A DNA stretch of 10,906 nucleotides, taken from the NCBI GenBank assembly GCA_028565635.1, contig JAOXYB010058568.1, positions 1 through 10,906 of the forward strand, written 5' to 3'. The position numbers and the translations under genes are program-made. The DNA comes from Phoronis ovalis (taxonomy: Eukaryota > Phoronida > Phoronidae). The stretch's first letter is position 1. Each line of letters starts with the position of its first letter. Of the stretch, positions 7,114 through 10,906 are shown piece by piece. The notes under the pieces are model-generated. The model ran no database searches, had not been told where the DNA came from, and saw only the letters and a list, made by a program, of their open reading frames with translations.

Positions 7114-8949
7114 CTGAAATAAAATCACATACTTGTATTAACTGCTCTGGAAACAATAATTGTCAAAGAAGAATCTTTCTTTATCACGTATATAAAAAGA
7201 AAATGCATTTACTAGTTAATTTTTTATTTCATTAAATTGATATAACCAACAAGAAAGAGTACAAATTAAATATATAATTTGTATTGGAAACGATATAATA
7301 AAATAGTGGAATTGATATTGTGTTAATAAAAATTTTTGCTAGTTTTTGGGGTACTAGACGCGATCGGTGTCCATCAAGGTGTGACTGTTCTTAACATCAG
7401 ATAAAATTGCGTATGTCCAAATATCAGATATACTTCACTTTGGTTTGTATCTATGTCTACTCAATTATTAATGAAACAGAAAGCTGGTAATAATTAATTT
7501 AGCATAACACTTTGTATTAGTTTTATATTTGCCCTTAATGATTTATAAAATTTAATATAAAATCAAAAATATCGCATACTATCATTAAAGTTTGTGAAAG
7601 TGACAATGAGGAGGTGATGATGCTGTTACTGGGTGATAGCTACTGGATTGTTATTTTAATATTACGCTTTTTGAGGCTAAGCTAGAGTTTCCTTATATTT
7701 TCAAATAAAAACTCGTGGAAATCCGTATTACATTTTTTTTTCATAAAATAAATGTTTTCTGAAACTCTAAACGTTCAGTTAATGTTATTCCGATATTTTC
7801 AGACTCAAGTGCGAAATGCATAAAAATTAATTAGCGCTTTGTAAAATGACATTAAAATGAAACCTCATAAAAATTATAAGGTATATCCCTAAGAAAAACC
7901 CAGTGAATTTGAATTCTTGCTAAGTACGTTTTTGACAAATGGTTCTCACATTATTTTTTACAGTTATGACCAATTTTTAGGGTGACCAATATCGTAAATA
8001 ATTTTTGCATTAAGAATAAATGTTTGAAAAAATATCATTTTTTATTTACTAAAAATAAATTGAAATCCATAGCAAAGTATGTGAGTATTGTTTACTTGTA
8101 AAATATGATGTTAGCACGGAGTTAGGTCCATTGAGTTTTCTAGTAAGATGTATCTTATGGGCTAGCATCCCTAACCCATGGTTTTCCCGTAGGATGTATC
8201 TCATGATTTTTATGAGGTGTCATTAAACACTATAATTAAATTTCACACACGAATCTATATATCACTGTAACACAGTGTGGATGTTAAAGATTCATAAAAC
8301 ATCAATTTCTTTTTGTGAAAAAAATGTAATATAATTTTTTTTACTAATTTTTATTTAAAACCGTAACGACACCTTAAAACTGCATATTTCCATTTTGTTA
8401 TTCAGCTATTGGTTGAATAATTAAAGAAGGATTCCGAAGACCACTATGTAATTGATTTCCTCTTTCATTAACAGGGGACCTAAAAATGACGTCCAACAAT
8501 TTCCTAGGTTGAGTATCTAAATATCTATAAGTTACATTAATTTTAATTGTTCATGAAGCAGATCATTTGATTCCAAAACAGCATTGGTCACCGTTATAAC
8601 AGATTCTGATAGAGAAACAATAAGAATTATATTGCAAATGAAACATGCAGAAATACATTAAGACCTCGCTATAATTAAAAACATAACGTGTATAAAAGAG
8701 GAACAAACTGATAAATTGTAATCAGTATAACAACAAAAATTAGATCTGTTCGCGGTTGTAGTAGAATGAATAACTACAAATATTCCGACATGCATGAACA
8801 AAATCTTCGATTCCCCACAAAATGATATTACGCATAAACGTAAAAATACTTAACAAAATCTTTCCCAAAGATGACTATCTATTTATGAATGCAGATTGCA
8901 TAAATGTTTATCTTATCTCATATACGAAAAAGAAAATAATATAACTTAC
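7114..8949 (-). other. Long 5'UTR intron of the lectin gene
   Basis: This AT-rich intron shows no supported exon on either strand. It contains a short degenerate pair near 8136-8161 and 8181-8206 sharing TAGTAAGATGTATCTTATG / CGTAGGATGTATCTCATG. Introns between leader and coding exon can carry transcriptional enhancers, but none can be shown here. Confidence 0.5.
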
Positions 8950-9039
8950 CTATAGTGATCTGTTCAAATGAGTTTGTTTGTTAAAAACTCCGATGAAAGA
9001 GCAAAAATCGTCTGAAATTCATGGATCTGAACAAATAGA
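8950..9039 (-). other. 5'UTR exon of the C-type lectin gene
   Basis: A strong donor, CTATAG|GTAAGT (GT at 8949-8948), pairs with the acceptor TTTATTTCAG|AAC at 7115-7114, placing a 1,836-base intron in the 5'UTR. The first coding exon therefore begins at 7113, 16 bases before the ATG. This exon supplies the in-frame TGA upstream of Met1. Its 5' end is uncertain: an acceptor-like TATTTTTTCAG ends at 9040, but the exon may instead run straight to a start site near 9112. A 13-codon upstream reading frame lies at 9022-8981. Confidence 0.6.
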
Positions 9040-9136
9040 CTGAAAAAATATTATGTTACAGTCTAATAACTATTTTAGCGCCACAATAAATCCAAACCGT
9101 AATATTATTTTTTATTATGTTAAGTAGCAAGTTATG

Positions 9137-9143
9137 TTTTATA
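9137..9143 (-). promoter_or_regulatory. Candidate TATA box of the lectin gene
   Basis: TATAAAA reads on the minus strand from 9143. The standard spacing puts transcription start near 9113, giving an untranslated first exon of about 160 bases to the donor at 8950. TATA-like strings are frequent in such AT-rich DNA, so position is the main support. Confidence 0.4.
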
Positions 9144-9152
9144 AATTTATTT

Positions 9153-9162
9153 GGAAATTTCC
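9153..9162. promoter_or_regulatory. Rel/NF-kB-like palindromic site GGAAATTTCC
   Basis: The decamer is a perfect palindrome fitting the general kB layout (GG, A/T core, CC), and lies 9 bases upstream of the candidate lectin TATA box. Rel-family factors drive many animal immune genes, so this would suit an inducible lectin. Binding is inferred from the motif only. Confidence 0.35.
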
Positions 9163-9904
9163 AGCAAATATAATTTTGACTGGCGCGCGAATTGAGCTTG
9201 AACCATCTAATGGCTATTTCGATCCTCTGCTAATCAGAGAACTGTCACAATTTGTAATAAACGAATGAGGCGTAATATATAACATTTTTACTTTCTGCTG
9301 TGGGCGTTTCATAATTAATAATTTATAAGAGGCAATTTGAGTTCCTAGGTATCCACTGTTGACAGCTAGGAGACCAAATGAAGCATGTTTCTTTCATGTT
9401 TTTTCCAGAACACCTTGTCATATATAATATATCCCATTCAAATGCTGTTTTTTTTTCGTTCAGATGATTATGAATCTTCTTAGATTTTCCTCCTTACCGC
9501 AACTCCGTAATCTGTTATAGCCTGCTCAACCTAAGAGTATTTGGAAAAACACTAATTATGTTTAGTTCCATGTAATTTAGTACTCATACTTTGATACTTA
9601 CGGTACTAATGAGTAACTGTTTTCCCGGTGACATATAATAACTTTTGTCTATCAAAATAATGTAGTTCTGATAGTCATGCGCCCATACCACATGAACAAC
9701 ATGTTACACTCTTCATAGCATCCTCATAAACTTCATAGGTTTGGGGGATACCTGGTGGCAGGTGGGAACATATAACACTGGACGATAAATATTATAGTTT
9801 ATGTTGAGAAAGGAATATTTCATGTTTGGTTTAGTTTGCATAAGAATACGCACGAATGTTGGGATGATAGATTGTGTTAAAATGCGAGTTGTACAGTTGC
9901 ATTA
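9163..9904. other. Upstream flank of the lectin gene
   Basis: AT-rich sequence without a supported gene apart from the possible orphan exon at 9675-9777. A GC-rich string, TGGCGCGCGAATTGAG, lies near 9181-9196. No clear promoter element beyond the kB-like site was found. Confidence 0.45.
9675..9777 (-). pseudogene. Possible orphan last exon or exon remnant
   Basis: After an acceptor-like ATCGTCCAG (AG at 9779-9778) a frame encodes VICSHLPPGIPQTYEVYED followed by a short Cys-rich tail (CCSCGMGA) and TGA at 9677-9675. The composition looks protein-like, and the open frame extends only to a TAA at 9794-9792 without the splice. I found no partner exon in the remaining 1.1 kb upstream and no AATAAA close behind the stop. 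It may be the end of a gene that begins outside the window, a decayed copy, or chance. Confidence 0.22.
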
Positions 9905-10703
9905 AATATATTGTACTTCGGATGGATAATATACAAATGTATGATCTAAATATATAAAACGGCAACTTAAATAAGTATAGTTTTTAGGATAAATATATTA
10001 TATAATGAGAATTTAAGTATAGCCTGTTGAGATTGATACATTAGGCGTAGTCTATGAATTCAATTATAACTTTTTTAAATGCAATTTAAAACTATTTGAT
10101 TTTCTGTATGACGTAATACCTTTGGGGAGTAAAGTTAACAAAATTGTCTTGATTTTTAACCAGGATATGTAAAACTGATAATTATCTTAATTTTTAGAAG
10201 AAACATAAAATGCACTACATTTTAAATTACCCTGAGCATATAATATATAATCTATAAATGTTAATATTAGTGAGCTGCTGATACAGGAAATGTTATTGTA
10301 AAAAAATCAAGTTTTAATTTTTAACATACATTGAAAATTCGGAAACAACACACTTGTGATTCACATTAAGTTAACATACTGGTCAAATGCAACAATTAAA
10401 CGCTTTAATTTATTTAGAGAATTTACAACTATATACCAGTATATTTAAGGTATTGTACACTATAAATAATATATGCAAGTATAAAAACATATAAAACGGC
10501 AACTTAAATAAGTAAATACTTTTGACAGAAATTCCTTTGCACCAAAACTTTAAGTATAGCATGTTGAAATTGATGAATTAGGGATAGTACATATGACTCC
10601 TATTCCAAAATGATTTAATACACTTAGTACAAAAAAAACAAAACTCCGAATCAGTACCTGTCTTGATTTTGAAGCTAGACATATAAAACTGGAAGCTATC
10701 TGA
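9905..10703. repeat. Diverged direct duplication of a block of about 250-300 bases
   Basis: Copy one spans about 9905-10200 and copy two about 10447-10703. Shared anchors in the same order are TTGTAC, ATATAAAACGGCAACTTAAA with TAAGTA, TTTAAGTATAGC.TGTTGA, ATTAGG..TAGT, CTTGATTTT and a TATGTAAAACTG / TATAAAACTGG stretch. The copies are heavily diverged between anchors. Neither contains a usable open frame. Confidence 0.75.
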
Positions 10704-10735
10704 GTTAAATTTAGGCTGCGTTGGAGTAAATCATC

Positions 10736-10875
10736 ACCTCACGATGTTGATTATTTCGCAAGTAGCACGCTTCGAGGTCCTCAGAATCCTCAGCCGATCC
10801 TCAGTCTGGGATCCTCAGTCCCTAGTCCAGTATCAACTGCAACTATTTTCAGAATCGCCTAGAGATCGCCAGGGT
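10736..10875. repeat. GC-rich block with four TCCTCAG units
   Basis: TCCTCAG recurs at 10778-10784, 10787-10793, 10798-10804 and 10812-10818, spaced 9, 11 and 14 bases apart. The block is much richer in G+C than its flanks and returns abruptly to TA-rich sequence at the window end. Neither strand has a long open frame. It looks like part of a dispersed element truncated or continuing beyond the window. Confidence 0.5.
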
Positions 10876-10906
10876 CGTGCCCTCCAGTAAAACTATATAT
10901 AATATA

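Noticed and set aside
10765-10785. tRNA-type B box (CTTCGAGGTCC) suggesting a SINE promoter
   Set aside because: It has an extra base relative to the consensus and no convincing A box upstream.
1-10906. CRISPR array, rRNA, tRNA or bacterial operon
   Set aside because: No regularly spaced repeats, no conserved RNA gene motifs, and the genes are split by spliceosomal introns.

Overview
The window looks like nuclear DNA of an invertebrate animal. It is strongly AT-rich, its genes are split by GT-AG introns, and it carries AATAAA poly(A) signals, TATA boxes, short degenerate duplications and fragments that look like transposable elements. No bacterial-style operon, rRNA, tRNA or CRISPR array was seen. 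A small secreted C-type lectin next to a small secreted papain-fold-like protein, together with the repeat types, suggests a mollusc, perhaps a bivalve such as a mussel. That assignment is inference from general knowledge, not a database result.

The long open reading frames in the window are mostly noise; the genes had to be assembled from short exons whose splice phases agree. (1) Minus strand, 1905 to 767: three coding exons give a 166-residue secreted protein with a signal peptide and a His...Asn-Cys-His pattern like the permuted papain fold (PPPDE, LRAT, NlpC/P60 group). It has a TATA box upstream and a poly(A) signal downstream. (2) Plus strand, 3073 to 3376: two short exons with matching phase predict 55 residues of unknown function; this is tentative. 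(3) Minus strand, 7097 to 4166: four coding exons plus a 5'UTR exon ending at 8950 give a complete 180-residue secreted C-type lectin. A TATA box lies at 9143-9137, and a palindromic Rel/NF-kB-like decamer sits just upstream of it.

The rest is non-coding as far as can be seen. 1-733 is the 3' flank of the first gene. 1906-3072 holds its promoter, a GGTAT repeat and a GC-rich repeat terminus. 3377-4160 holds CTGGTAT and CAAACACCAC repeats and a degenerate tandem duplication. The lectin introns hold another degenerate duplication, a TA microsatellite and a GC-rich patch. 9150-10906 holds the lectin upstream region, a possible orphan exon at 9675-9777, a duplicated block of about 250-300 bases and a GC-rich block with four TCCTCAG copies.

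Both well-supported genes are on the same strand and encode small proteins predicted to be secreted. A shared role in extracellular recognition or defence is possible but is inference only.
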